64,000 bases of DNA from Tolypothrix sp. FACHB-123 (lineage in GTDB: Bacteria > Cyanobacteriota > Cyanobacteriia > Cyanobacteriales > Nostocaceae), in NCBI RefSeq assembly GCF_014697075.1, contig NZ_JACJRE010000023.1:1-64000 (forward strand). Reading direction: 5' to 3'. Shown piece after piece: positions 28,301 to 38,064 of the stretch. How positions within the stretch are numbered: position 1 is the first letter of the stretch; each line of letters starts with the position of its first letter. Under the pieces are notes generated by a model. The model made no database searches and was not told the DNA's origin. It was given only the letters and a program-made list of their open reading frames with translations. The position numbers and the translations under genes were made by a program.

Positions 28301-29389
28301 CTAAAATAATTGACACTGCCCGTGATTCCTTAACAGATGATCGCACAATACTAAAGCTACCATCGCTTCTACCATTGGCACTGCACGCGGTAATACGCAA
28401 GGATCATGTCTACCTTTAGCGGCTAATAAGGTTTCTTCACCTTCACGAGTGACGGTTTTTTGTTCCTTTCTAATTGTCGCGGTTGGCTTGAAAGCAACTC
28501 GCAAAATAATATTTTCGCCGTTGGAAATCCCCCCTTGAATCCCGCCGGAACGATTGGTAACGGTGCGAATTTCACCTTGTTCATCAATATAAAATTCGTC
28601 GTTATGTTCAATTCCGGTTAATAGGGTTCCTGCAAAACCTGAACCAATTTCAAAACCTTTGCTAGCTGGAAGCGACATGACAGCCTTAGCAATATCAGCT
28701 TCTAATTTATCAAAAACTGGTTCGCCTAAACCTTTGGGGACATTGCGGGCTACACATTCGACTACGCCACCAATAGAATCACCTTGTCTCCCAGTTTGCT
28801 CAATTAATTCGATCATCCGCTCTGCTGATTCTCCATCGGGACAGCGAACAATATTGCTTTCTACTTGTTCTAAAGTAACAGTGTTGGGATCGATAACACC
28901 TTCTAAATCTTTGATGCGCTTAACGTAACCAATGATTTCCACATTGGCGATTTGACGGAGAATTTTTTTAGCGATCGCACCTGCGGCTACCCTGCCAATT
29001 GTCTCACGGGCTGAAGACCTACCGCCACCTTGCCAATTGCGAATTCCATATTTAGCATCATAAGTCGCGTCAGCATGAGATGGGCGGTACTTTTGTGCCA
29101 TCTCGTCATAATCTTGAGGACGAGTATCTTTGTTGCGGACTAAAATAGCGATGGGCGTACCTAAAGTTTTGCCTTCAAACACCCCAGATAATATCTCGCA
29201 GCTATCAGCTTCTTTACGCGGCGTTGTAATCTTACTTTGTCCCGGACGCCTTCTATCTAGTTCTACTTGAATTTCCTCAGCAGAAATTTCTAGCCGCGGT
29301 GGACAACCATCAATCACAACTCCCACACCACCGCCGTGGGACTCACCAAAAGTAGTAATGCGAAATAAATGACCAAAAGTGTTGCCCAT
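28301..29389 (-). CDS. aroC: Chorismate synthase
   Basis: Last step of the shikimate pathway: anti-elimination of phosphate from EPSP using reduced FMN. At 362 residues it has all signatures: [63 protein letters not shown] and [13 protein letters not shown] with AFKPTATI, then [17 protein letters not shown]. Full length, monocistronic. Its product feeds the PabA-PabB fusion 1.7 kb away, although on the other strand. Confidence 0.98.
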   Translation of the reverse strand: MGNTFGHLFRITTFGESHGGGVGVVIDGCPPRLEISAEEIQVELDRRRPGQSKITTPRKEADSCEILSGVFEGKTLGTPIAILVRNKDTRPQDYDEMAQKYRPSHADATYDAKYGIRNWQGGGRSSARETIGRVAAGAIAKKILRQIANVEIIGYVKRIKDLEGVIDPNTVTLEQVESNIVRCPDGESAERMIELIEQTGRQGDSIGGVVECVARNVPKGLGEPVFDKLEADIAKAVMSLPASKGFEIGSGFAGTLLTGIEHNDEFYIDEQGEIRTVTNRSGGIQGGISNGENIILRVAFKPTATIRKEQKTVTREGEETLLAAKGRHDPCVLPRAVPMVEAMVALVLCDHLLRNHGQCQLF

Positions 29390-29552
29390 GATGTTGCGGA
29401 AATAGACCAGAGCTTATGTATTTTACCTGGTCAAGTGTCACCTCGTGCGGAATTCAAAATTCAAACCTTCCGCCTGTGGAAGGATGGAAGTATGCAAAAT
29501 TTCCCATCAAGACAGCATCAGCGTTTCCTTGGTTAGTCAAGGCAAATCTTCC

Positions 29553-29690
29553 GGTGGTAACCACACAACTGCTGTGGTAACGACACTGAATCTGGTGGTA
29601 ACCACACAACTGCTGTGGTAGCGACACCGAATCTGGTGGTAACCACACAACTGCTGTGGTAACGACAATGAATCTGGTGGTAACCACCGC
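29553..29690. repeat. 41-bp tandem repeat with GGTGGTAACCAC palindromes
   Basis: GGTGGTAACCAC starts at 29553, 29594, 29635 and 29676, an exact 41-bp step. Each is followed by ACAACTGCTGTGGTAACGACA and GAATCT. Each unit holds internal complementarity (GGTGGTAACCAC; TGTGGTAACGACA). It lies upstream of aroC, within the start-side gap. Confidence 0.85.
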
Positions 29691-30097
29691 TGTTTGTGAA
29701 ATAGCGATCGCGCTGCTATTTTTACAATACTTAATACTTTAGTTAATAAATGCAAGTTTTTATTTATACATCTACCTTCATCACTCCTTAACTTTTCTAA
29801 CTAAAATAAACAATTCTTAATAAAACTTAGCGATTACTATATAAATTTCCAAAAACATAAATAGTTTTTAATTTTTCCATAATATTTATCACTGAAGAAT
29901 AAAAAATTTTAGAGTTTTCTCAACTAAGAATACAATTAAGAAAAATGGAAATTAATCGTGATTTTGCAGCGACTTAATGCCAAAAATGTTATTATTTTCA
30001 TCATTGAATATTTCAATTTCATTTAGTTTGTAGTAAAAGCCTGAGTAAGTTACTATAGAAATCCGAAACCATTCACCCATCTCCTAATTTTAGTCCT
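29691..30097. other. AT-rich upstream region, no gene seen
   Basis: Between the 41-bp repeat and the GAF gene. Strongly AT-rich with several TAAAA/TTTTA runs, likely holding the promoter of the GAF gene. No repeat or structured element was recognised. Confidence 0.5.
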
Positions 30098-30637
30098 GTG
30101 CAAATTCATTCCTACTCAGAATTTGACCCCAGTCCCCGAAGGAACTATGAGCAGGGGTTACGCAGGGTGCTTGACAGACTAGTCATCACCATGCAAAGGG
30201 ATGCATTAATTCGACAAACCATTAACCAACTTAGAGAATCACTTCAAGTCGATCGCGTAGTTTTATATTACTTTTATGGTTCTTGGCAAGGACAAGTAAC
30301 CTGTGAATCTATATCTGATAGTGAATATTCAATCTTTGGTTCTACAGGGCCAGATAATTGTTTTAATCAAGAATATGCAAATTTATATTTAGCAGGAAGA
30401 ATCCGAGCCATATCCGATATTGAATTAGAATCAATACATGATTGTCATCGCGAATTTCTCCGCAGCTTGCAAGTTCGTGCCAGCTTAGTAGTACCAGTTT
30501 TAGTAGCTAGGGGATTATGGGGATTATTAATTGCTCATCACTGTCAAGCACCCCGCTGTTGGTCGCCATTAGATATTGAAAAAATGCAGCAAGCCGCGAA
30601 AAGTATGGCAACAGCCTCATGTATCCTAGAGAGTTAA
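30098..30637 (+). CDS. Stand-alone GAF-domain protein, candidate DXCF-type cyanobacteriochrome (179 aa)
   Basis: One GAF domain (about 25-178) with no output domain. It has the canonical bilin-anchoring dipeptide Cys116-His117 in SIHDCHREFL and a second Cys in D86-N-C88-F89, matching the DXCF motif. The 28-residue spacing between the two cysteines is the spacing I recall for DXCF photosensors such as TePixJ. The motifs VDRVVLYYFY, ASLVVPVLV and LWGLLIAHHC are typical of cyanobacteriochrome GAFs. Start is GTG. Inference: a small soluble blue/green-type photosensor that would act on a partner. It lies 3-4 kb from the light-harvesting island. Chromophore binding is not proven. Confidence 0.75.
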   Translation: MQIHSYSEFDPSPRRNYEQGLRRVLDRLVITMQRDALIRQTINQLRESLQVDRVVLYYFYGSWQGQVTCESISDSEYSIFGSTGPDNCFNQEYANLYLAGRIRAISDIELESIHDCHREFLRSLQVRASLVVPVLVARGLWGLLIAHHCQAPRCWSPLDIEKMQQAAKSMATASCILES

Positions 30638-31044
30638 TTTAGTTTGGTATATAGTCTCTCACTTCATTTTTATTTCTCAAGCTAATTAAAACTTACGCAA
30701 AAACAACACCCAAATTCTGAATACCAATTTTATATGAGGCTGCACATTAAAGCTGCAAGCCTGTAAGCCACTGGCTCTCATGACATAGACGCATAGCGCA
30801 TCTTCATCTTGAATTGGTATCAAGGAACTCCAGAAAATAAATTATCCCAAATTGTAGGGGCATGGCAATGCCATGCCCTCTAGAATATATTGATGTGTCG
30901 CAAACATTATTTGAATTGGTATTAGTCTGTTTTTATCGGCGTAGTTTTTGCTTTATGGCAACAACAAACGGATACAATCGGGGTTGAATTTCTGCTAATC
31001 TTCGTAAATTCGTAAATGTATTTATATATAATCATTCCTAGAGT
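30638..31044. other. Intergenic region with ATACCAATT element
   Basis: Contains an inverted-repeat element (30721-30820, ATACCAATT / AATTGGTAT), a perfect small palindrome GGGCATGGCA-A-TGCCATGCCC (30858-30878) and an extra AATTGGTAT end near 30914. The leader of pabAB follows. No gene seen. Confidence 0.6.
30721..30820. repeat. ATACCAATT-ended element, copy 1
   Basis: ATACCAATT at 30721 and AATTGGTAT ending at 30820 enclose about 80 bp. The same ends occur at 39324-39404 and 61841-61981 around different cores. Confidence 0.6.
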
Positions 31045-33162
31045 ATGCGCACATTAATTATTGATAATTATGACTCTTATACTTTTAATCTTTACCAGAT
31101 GATTGCCGAGGTTAATGGAGAATTACCTTTGGTAATTTATAACGATCGCATTGACTGGGATGAATTAAAAGAAATAGCCTTTGATAATATTGTAATTTCT
31201 CCTGGGCCTGGTCGTCCCGAAAAAGCCGCAGATTTTGGTGTTTGCCGGCAGATAATTGAAAAAGCAGATGTACCTTTATTAGGTGTATGTCTCGGACATC
31301 AAGGAATTGGTTATTTATCTGGTGGTAAGGTGATTCATGCACCAGAAGTAAGACATGGAAGAATTAGCAAAATTTATCATCATAATTCCCCTTTATTCCA
31401 AGGTATTCCTCATGAATTTTCTGTCGTCCGCTATCACTCTTTATTAGTAGCTGATGAATTACCCGATTGTTTAGAAAAAATTGCTTGGACAGCAGAAGGA
31501 TTGATAATGGGATTGCGCCATCGAGATTTACCTTTTTGGGGCGTGCAGTTTCATCCAGAATCTATCTGTACAGAATATGGACATATATTGCTCAAAAATT
31601 TTCGCGAAATTACGCGAGAATTTATGCAAAAATCATCGAGAAGTAAACAAAAACAATCTTGGTCAGGATATGGATCTGTAAGTTCTTTAATAAATGAATC
31701 ACAGCCAAAACAATCGGCAAATTTTGCACTGTATACCCGCAAGTTAAATATCTGCCCAGATACAGAAAAAATATTTACACAGCTTTTTCAAAACGCAATC
31801 AATGCATTTTGGTTAGACAGTAGCCTTGTAGAAACTGGTCTTTCTCGATTTTCATTTATGGGTGATGGTAGTGGTATTAATAGTTTATTGGTGCGCTATC
31901 ATACCCAAACACAAGAATTAATTATTGCCCAATCAGATACTATTATCCGGCGTCACGAAAGTATTTTTGATTATCTCAAGCGAGAACTAAATGAACGGCG
32001 TTGTCAATCTGATGAATTACCGTTTGATTTTAACTGTGGGTTTGTTGGTTATTTTGGCTATGAACTCAAAGCTGAATGTGGTTCTCAATTAGTACATTCT
32101 TCACCATTACCTGATGCTATTTTCTTACTTGCCGATCGCGCGATCGCTATCGACCATCAAGAAAATTGTGTATATTTGCTGCAATTAGTCAAACAAGGAC
32201 AAACCCAACATGTAGAAACTTGGTTTGACAATATGCAACAACAACTGGAAAACCTTGCACCTCTGCCCCAGATTGTAGCCCAAGAACATCAACAACCCCT
32301 TGAATTCCGGTTGCATCGTCCTTACCAAACTTACATTCAAGATATTCATCAGTGCTTAGCAGAAATTCACGAAGGGGAAACCTATCAAGTTTGTCTGACA
32401 AATCAACTGCAAGCTGAAGGCAGTCCCGAACCCTTGAATTTCTACCGCACATTGCGTAAAATCAACCCTGCACCTTACTCCGCATTTTTACGCTTTGGCG
32501 ATTTAGCGATCGCTTGTTCATCCCCTGAAAGATTTTTGCGCATCAATCGTCAAGGTTGGATAGAAACTAAGCCGATTAAGGGAACCCTACCGCGAGGCGA
32601 AACCCCCGAAGCCGATTTTTTATTACGCGAGAAGTTACGCCACAGCGAAAAAGATCGGGCGGAAAATCTCATGATTGTAGATTTGTTGCGCAATGATTTG
32701 GGTCGAGTTTGTGAAGTCGGTACTGTTCACGTACCCAAATTAATGGATGTAGAAACCTACGCCACAGTACATCAGTTAGTCACCACAATTCGCGGACATT
32801 TGCAATCGCACTTACAAGCCGTCGATTGTATCCGCGCCTCCTTCCCTGGCGGATCGATGACTGGTGCGCCAAAAATCCGCACCATGCAAATTATCGATCG
32901 CCTAGAACAACAAGCGCGGGGAGTTTATTCAGGCGCAATCGGTTTTTTAGGCTTGAATGGTGCAGCCGATTTAAATATTGTCATCCGCACAGCTGTTTTA
33001 ACTCCCCAGCAAACCTCTATTGGTATCGGTGGCGGAATTGTCGCCCTTTCCGATCCAGAAATGGAATTCCAAGAAACCCTTCTCAAAGCCCAAGCTTTAA
33101 TTCAAGCAATGGGGCATGGGGCATTGGGCATTGGGCATGGGGCATTGGGTCAGAGTCAATAG
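31045..33162 (+). CDS. pabAB: Aminodeoxychorismate synthase, PabA-PabB fusion (705 aa)
   Basis: Converts chorismate plus glutamine to 4-amino-4-deoxychorismate for folate. Residues 1-195 are a class I glutamine amidotransferase: the Cys is in GVCLGHQGIGYL, and the His/Glu of the triad in GVQFHPES. Residues about 235-690 are the chorismate-utilising domain, with GETYQVCLTNQL, WIETKPIKGTLPRGE, RAENLMIVDLLRNDLGRV and FPGGSMTGAPKIRTMQII. The PIKGT lysine is the PabB nucleophile and separates it from TrpE (PIAGT). The last 18 residues (MGHGALGIGHGALG...) are encoded by a dispersed GGGGCATTGGGCATG repeat, so the C-terminus has run into repeat DNA. Confidence 0.93.
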   Translation: MRTLIIDNYDSYTFNLYQMIAEVNGELPLVIYNDRIDWDELKEIAFDNIVISPGPGRPEKAADFGVCRQIIEKADVPLLGVCLGHQGIGYLSGGKVIHAPEVRHGRISKIYHHNSPLFQGIPHEFSVVRYHSLLVADELPDCLEKIAWTAEGLIMGLRHRDLPFWGVQFHPESICTEYGHILLKNFREITREFMQKSSRSKQKQSWSGYGSVSSLINESQPKQSANFALYTRKLNICPDTEKIFTQLFQNAINAFWLDSSLVETGLSRFSFMGDGSGINSLLVRYHTQTQELIIAQSDTIIRRHESIFDYLKRELNERRCQSDELPFDFNCGFVGYFGYELKAECGSQLVHSSPLPDAIFLLADRAIAIDHQENCVYLLQLVKQGQTQHVETWFDNMQQQLENLAPLPQIVAQEHQQPLEFRLHRPYQTYIQDIHQCLAEIHEGETYQVCLTNQLQAEGSPEPLNFYRTLRKINPAPYSAFLRFGDLAIACSSPERFLRINRQGWIETKPIKGTLPRGETPEADFLLREKLRHSEKDRAENLMIVDLLRNDLGRVCEVGTVHVPKLMDVETYATVHQLVTTIRGHLQSHLQAVDCIRASFPGGSMTGAPKIRTMQIIDRLEQQARGVYSGAIGFLGLNGAADLNIVIRTAVLTPQQTSIGIGGGIVALSDPEMEFQETLLKAQALIQAMGHGALGIGHGALGQSQ

Positions 33163-33321
33163 TCAACCATCAACCATCAAATTTTACGCAAAGTTATGTT
33201 AACTTTAGGTACCAAATGCGATAAGTTATGTATGGAAAGGTCAAGTAATTTCTAACTTGGTCTAGCTTAGATCTAGCAGTCCGCTATATTGTAAATATTC
33301 TGATTTTCCTCATCCCAAACA

Positions 33322-33741
33322 ATGCCAGCAAGGTTGCAAATAAAAGCTGAAGATTGCTCACCTCTAGGACGATACATTCTTCAATATTTAGAAGAACAAG
33401 GTATCAGTATGAATCGTCTAGCGGATTTGTCTGGTGTGCCGCAACCCCGACTGCGAGGTGCTTGCTTTAAGGGAACTTGTCCAACGCCGGAAACCCTGAG
33501 AAAACTGGCGAGAGTCATGGGAAAACATCACCTGGAGCTGTATACCTTAGCCTACGAAGCCAGAATTGAGAAGCTTCCAGAAGAAGCCAATGATATTTCC
33601 TTGGATATTTTACTGCGGGATTTATTTGAAACTGCCAGAGAAATGGGGTTAACTGTGCCTAAAGTGCGTCCTTCCAAGGCAAAACTGCGTAAAGCATTGC
33701 TGGAACTGGGATTTCAAGCTGAAAATGATGAATGTGCTTGA
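33322..33741 (+). CDS. Helix-turn-helix (XRE-like) protein (139 aa)
   Basis: Residues 15-75 form an HTH domain: LGRYILQYLEEQGISMNRLADLSGVPQPRLRGACF followed by PETLRKLARVMGKHH. The C-terminal half is charged and helical (LLRDLFETAREMGLTVPKVRPSKAKLRKALLELGF). A transcription factor is likely; the targets are unknown. It lies just upstream of the rod-linker genes, on the opposite strand and converging with cpcG. Confidence 0.75.
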   Translation: MPARLQIKAEDCSPLGRYILQYLEEQGISMNRLADLSGVPQPRLRGACFKGTCPTPETLRKLARVMGKHHLELYTLAYEARIEKLPEEANDISLDILLRDLFETAREMGLTVPKVRPSKAKLRKALLELGFQAENDECA

Positions 33742-33869
33742 TTAAATGCGTAGAGGCGGAGAGATATCGCTTTCCAATCTACTCAGAAAAATAAAAATTA
33801 CTGGAAAATAGCGTATGTCGTATCTTCAAGCAGGTGCGACATACGCTGTGCTTAAGTTATGAAATCGAC

Positions 33870-34625
33870 TTACTTACGACGATAAGGAACGGATCTCTCA
33901 ATATCGATATTTTGTACAGAGAGCTGCTGAGGAGCGTTACCTGTGGGGTTGATGCTCTTAGCCATATCCAAGAACAGAGCGGGGTTACCTGCTGTAGGCT
34001 TCCTTTCGGGTGGGGTAAAGCGGCGAACGCTGGTTTGCCAAATAACTTGTGGGAAGCCTAATTTAGCACGATGGTAAGCATCGTAGCGAGGAGACTTGAT
34101 GTTGAAAGGTAGTTCTCCAGATGTTCTACCGGGTAATACGCGACGACGTTGGTAAGGTACTGTATCGTAGCCAAAAGCGTTGAGGTATTCATCGCTATTG
34201 AGTAGGTCGTCAACAAAGCCTTGAAGACCCTTTGTTGCTACCACAATTGACCAAGCAATCTTTTCCCGGTTGTCGTAAACATCACGACCGAGAACCCGCT
34301 GTACAGTTTGTTCTACAAAGCGATAGTTGCTGTTGAGGTCGTAGAAACTCCGCTTGTAGGTGTTAGATAACAGCAAGCCGCGAATGAAATCACGTACTGT
34401 AATCTGACCGCTGCGTAACTGGGACTCTAGATAACGTTCGCGATCGGCAGCAAACGCATGGAAAAATATCTGACGATAAGCTGCTTCGATCAGAATGTCT
34501 AAATCTGTTGGCGAAAGTAGATTTTCTGTTGAGAAGACCCGGGGTTGCTCATCTCCAGGAACTTCAAAGCTTGCTACCCGTTGGTTTTGAGAAATAGGGG
34601 AATATTCTAAAAGAGGAATTGCCAC
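33870..34625 (-). CDS. cpcG: Phycobilisome rod-core linker CpcG
   Basis: Attaches phycocyanin rods to the allophycocyanin core. At 251 residues it begins [17 protein letters not shown], the CpcG signature. It carries one PBS linker domain (about 20-180) with [47 protein letters not shown] and [24 protein letters not shown]. The C-terminus is hydrophilic and has no membrane segment, unlike the CpcL at 38.1 kb. It is last in a same-strand series cpcL-ccaS-cpcD-like-cpcG, 150 bp after the small linker gene. Confidence 0.95.
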   Translation of the reverse strand: MAIPLLEYSPISQNQRVASFEVPGDEQPRVFSTENLLSPTDLDILIEAAYRQIFFHAFAADRERYLESQLRSGQITVRDFIRGLLLSNTYKRSFYDLNSNYRFVEQTVQRVLGRDVYDNREKIAWSIVVATKGLQGFVDDLLNSDEYLNAFGYDTVPYQRRRVLPGRTSGELPFNIKSPRYDAYHRAKLGFPQVIWQTSVRRFTPPERKPTAGNPALFLDMAKSINPTGNAPQQLSVQNIDIERSVPYRRK

Positions 34626-34775
34626 GAATACAAAATCTCCCTTTCCTTTATGAAATCTTACAAATTTCTCATAATCATAAAGGACAAGGGGGACATTATT
34701 CGATTTAGTTTAATAAAAATTACATAACTTAATTGAGACCTTCAGAAAGGCACAAACCGTTGCATTCACGGTCAA

Positions 34776-35066
34776 TCATTCGCGTCTACCACGACCGCGG
34801 TAAGGTATAGCAGCAGCAGTAGGATGATCGATGCTAAAATTCAATGGCTCAATGTTGACAATTTTGCCACCTAGACGGTTAATGCGTTGCATTTCTTCAT
34901 TCATCCGACTGTAGGGCACAGTAATAAATACGCTCCCACTATTACGAATGCCGAATTGGTAATTTTCAGTTGCAGAGGTTTGCCTTAAGCCGATAACTTC
35001 ATAGCGAAATACTCGACTGGCAGATGTAGACAGGTGACTAACGCCTAGTTTAGTGTGACCAAACAT
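34776..35066 (-). CDS. cpcD: Small CpcD-type phycobilisome linker (96 aa)
   Basis: Rod-capping linker family. The start at 35066 (MFGHTKLG) is chosen because it aligns with the CpcD start at 50527 and follows AGGAG; a longer frame would add 14 unrelated residues. The CpcD domain is clear: SRVFRYEVIGLRQTSATENYQFGIRNSG, VPYSRMNEEMQRINRLGGKIVNIEPL. The tail PYRGRGRRE is basic. It lies between ccaS and cpcG, so it may cap rods built on CpcG or CpcL. Confidence 0.9.
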   Translation of the reverse strand: MFGHTKLGVSHLSTSASRVFRYEVIGLRQTSATENYQFGIRNSGSVFITVPYSRMNEEMQRINRLGGKIVNIEPLNFSIDHPTAAAIPYRGRGRRE

Positions 35067-35300
35067 TAATTCTATTATCTCCTGGAAATAAGTTTTGCGG
35101 AATAGCACTTACCGAAAAGCTAAAAGTTAAAACAAACACAAATGCAATTGCACTATTTATAATGCAAGTAAAGATTGATGGGATGTAGGAATTCAGTATA
35201 TAACTGTAAACTCAATAAAGTACGTGATGAAAATCACTCGAAAACATTTTAGCCAAGAATGTCAAAATTGCAACTATAAAATCTCATAAGATCTCAAATC

Positions 35301-37976
35301 TTATGCTGGGGGAGATGAAGAGGTATGTGAATTTGATATTGGTAAGGTGACTGTGCAGATAGTACCAACTCCAACGGTACTAGCGATACTAATCCTACCG
35401 TGATGTAAGTCCACACATTTTTTGACTACGACTAATCCTAGTCCTGTACCGGGAATAGTGCGGACATTCTTACCACGATGGAACGGTTCAAACAACTGCT
35501 TTTGATCCTCTTGAGACATTCCAATTCCTGAATCCTGTACTGTGAGAATCATCTGGGCTGGCTGGAACTCTAAACTTAGATGTACAACTCCCCCTTGTGG
35601 AGAATACTTAATCGCATTGGAAAGTAAATTAGAGAGCATGGAGCGCAATAACTTTTCATCCATGCAAACAAAGACGGATTTTCCCTGACAACTAAAAGTG
35701 AGATTGTGCTGACTACCTAAACTTTCGCGGATTTCGTCCAGATAATCCCGACAATATATTTCTAAATCTAAGGGTTGAGGATTAAATGCAAGTTTTCCGG
35801 TTTCGGCGCGATTGATAGTTAAAATATCATCGAGCAACTGCACCATATGCTTAACAGAATCTTGAATCCGGTGCAGGTTTCGCAGCCTTTTGGCGGAATT
35901 ATCCCATTCATCTCGACAGTTTTCTAAGACTTGAGCTGCTGCTAAAGCCACACTTAGAGGTGTGCGAAATTCATGGGAAGCCATTGAAAAGAAACGAGTT
36001 TTGAGGGCGCTAAGTTCTTTTTCGCTTTCCAGCGCCAAGCGAATTTCGTCAAGTCGCTTTCTTTCGGTAATATCACGAGCGTTCACCATAATTCGCAGCG
36101 TGGCGACATTATCTACAAAGGGCTGGCTGATGGCTTCTAAGATGCGCCAAGAATTATCTTGATGACGATAGCGGAACTCAATGGGGCGGGTAAGTTCGAG
36201 ATTGGGGATTGTATTCGTCAAGCGATCGCCACTGATAATGAAATCATCTGGATGAACTAATTCCATCACATTCTTGCCTACCAAATCCCCAACTGCATAA
36301 CCTAGGATTTTTTGCACTGAGGGGCTAACGTAGCTAATGGTACCATCAGTCTCAAGAATCATAATGATATCCAAGGCGTTTTCGATTAGCGATCGCCACC
36401 GTTCTTCACTTTGACGCAGAGCCTGTTCTACCTGTTTGCGTCCTGTGGTATCGCGCTGCACAGCAATCCAATGGGTATACCAACCTTGATTATTAGCTAC
36501 CGGGACAATGCTAAACTCATTCCAAAATTCCGTGCCATCTTTGCGATAATTGATTGCTTCCACGGTAACAGGTTCCCACCGAGAAAGAGCCAAGCGAATC
36601 TTTTGCAATTCCGCCCTATCAGTTTTCGGCCCCTGCAAAATTCGGGGAGTTTTACCTAACACCTCATGGGGTTGATAACCTGTGATGCGGGTAAAAGCTT
36701 CATTAACATAGAGAATGCGCGGCCCTGGTTCATCAATCGTCTCGGCTTCTGTAATCAAAATGGCATCGTTGGTATTTAGCACCACAGATTGCAGCAACCG
36801 TACCTGCTCAGCTTGGCGCTTTTGTTCGGTAATATCAGCAATTACCGCCACAACACCGTTAATCTGTTCCTCAGTATCTAGTAGGGGCGCAGCCGAAAAC
36901 ACGATATCAATGGAAGTACCATCTTTTTTCTCTTGGCGAAATTCTAATTGAGAATAGGTTTTGCCCTGTAAGACGCTCTGTTGTAGGGCGGGATCATCTT
37001 CTAAACTGATGGGATTGGGGCGATTAAGTATCTCGGCTTCAGTCCAACCAAACATTTGCTCGGCGGCTGGATTCCAAATTTTAACTTTTCCTTGGCGATC
37101 CAACATGACAATGGCACGGGGGGAAGCTTTAATCAAGGCTTGTAAGGTGTCATTGGTGTGACGCAAAGCTATTTCTGTGCGCTGACGTTCGGCAATTTCT
37201 GCCCGCAAAGAACTGTTGGCGATCGCTAATTCGGCGGTGCGTTGTTGTACCCGCAATTCTAGCTGGGTGTTGAGTTGCTGGAGTTGATTATACAATTGTG
37301 ATTGTTGAATGGCGATCGCTACTTGCGTCGCTAGTTGGGTCATCAGTTCTACTTCCCAAGCTTCCCATTGGCGCGGCTGACTGCACTGATGGGCAATTAG
37401 TAATCCCCAAAGATAGGGCACAGAATCCGAATTTTCCTGACGATTTTCTTGGATAATTGGCACTACCAATTTTGCCTTGACGCCAAATTGCTGGACGAAG
37501 TCTACCAAACAAGGCTGGATATCTGCCTGCTCAACATTAGTAATAGTGCGGGTTTTCCCTAGAGAGTAGGCTTGATGGTACTGTTTGGGAAAAACTTCCT
37601 CAGGAAATACATGCCCTAAAACCCTAGGATATGGCGCTAAAGCTGTTTCGTGAATCGCGCTACCAGTGCCATCATTCCATAAACGATAGATGAGGACGCG
37701 ATCGGCTACTAGAAAACTTTGGACTTGGGCTACCGTCGTCGCTAACACCTGATCAACATCCAAAGATTGTCTTATTTGCTGGGCGATTTGATTCACCAAC
37801 CGTTCGCGATCGCTTTGTTGTCGCAACAAAATCTCTGCCCGCTGACGCTGCAAAATTTGCCGATGCAATAGATAGTAGATACCCAAAAGCAACAAAATAC
37901 TCAATCCCACACCAACACCATAAAGGCTCAGAACATTGGCAATATCAGTAACACCAAACTGCATCAGGGAAAGCAT
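35301..37976 (-). CDS. ccaS: Green/red cyanobacteriochrome histidine kinase CcaS (891 aa, three PAS domains)
   Basis: Membrane-bound light-colour sensor whose partner is CcaR. One N-terminal membrane helix spans about 19-37. The GAF domain (about 55-225) has Cys156-Leu157 in ADIQPCLVDFVQQFGVKAKLVVPI, the CcaS-type anchor with Leu in place of His, as I remember the Synechocystis protein. HQAYSLGKTR and YLWGLLIAHQC also match. Three PAS domains follow (about 270-385, 390-510, 520-640); the Synechocystis protein, as I recall, has two. The kinase has phospho-acceptor His668 in FSMASHEFRTPL and the ATP-binding GTGLGLVVVKKC. It lies 88 bp after cpcL on the same strand and is divergent from ccaR. 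Confidence 0.93.
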   Translation of the reverse strand: MLSLMQFGVTDIANVLSLYGVGVGLSILLLLGIYYLLHRQILQRQRAEILLRQQSDRERLVNQIAQQIRQSLDVDQVLATTVAQVQSFLVADRVLIYRLWNDGTGSAIHETALAPYPRVLGHVFPEEVFPKQYHQAYSLGKTRTITNVEQADIQPCLVDFVQQFGVKAKLVVPIIQENRQENSDSVPYLWGLLIAHQCSQPRQWEAWEVELMTQLATQVAIAIQQSQLYNQLQQLNTQLELRVQQRTAELAIANSSLRAEIAERQRTEIALRHTNDTLQALIKASPRAIVMLDRQGKVKIWNPAAEQMFGWTEAEILNRPNPISLEDDPALQQSVLQGKTYSQLEFRQEKKDGTSIDIVFSAAPLLDTEEQINGVVAVIADITEQKRQAEQVRLLQSVVLNTNDAILITEAETIDEPGPRILYVNEAFTRITGYQPHEVLGKTPRILQGPKTDRAELQKIRLALSRWEPVTVEAINYRKDGTEFWNEFSIVPVANNQGWYTHWIAVQRDTTGRKQVEQALRQSEERWRSLIENALDIIMILETDGTISYVSPSVQKILGYAVGDLVGKNVMELVHPDDFIISGDRLTNTIPNLELTRPIEFRYRHQDNSWRILEAISQPFVDNVATLRIMVNARDITERKRLDEIRLALESEKELSALKTRFFSMASHEFRTPLSVALAAAQVLENCRDEWDNSAKRLRNLHRIQDSVKHMVQLLDDILTINRAETGKLAFNPQPLDLEIYCRDYLDEIRESLGSQHNLTFSCQGKSVFVCMDEKLLRSMLSNLLSNAIKYSPQGGVVHLSLEFQPAQMILTVQDSGIGMSQEDQKQLFEPFHRGKNVRTIPGTGLGLVVVKKCVDLHHGRISIASTVGVGTICTVTLPISNSHTSSSPPA

Positions 37977-38064
37977 CGCAACATCAAGCTAAATGGTAGC
38001 TGCATTTCTATTATCAAGGAAATAGCCCAACCAAAGGACTCTTTTCTCCGTTATCCTCCTTACC

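Noticed and set aside
30096-30102. Single TGTGCAA (L-box half-site complement) at the start of the GAF gene
   Set aside because: Only one half-site, overlapping the start codon; RcaC sites are paired direct repeats.
31045-33162. Anthranilate synthase (TrpE-TrpG fusion)
   Set aside because: The PIKGT lysine and overall text indicate aminodeoxychorismate synthase (PabA-PabB) instead.
35301-37976. Assignment of the 891-aa kinase as RcaE
   Set aside because: It has an N-terminal membrane helix, the CcaS-type GAF text (CLVDFVQQFGVKAKLVVPI) and adjoins ccaR and cpcL, all pointing to CcaS. RcaE was not found in the window.
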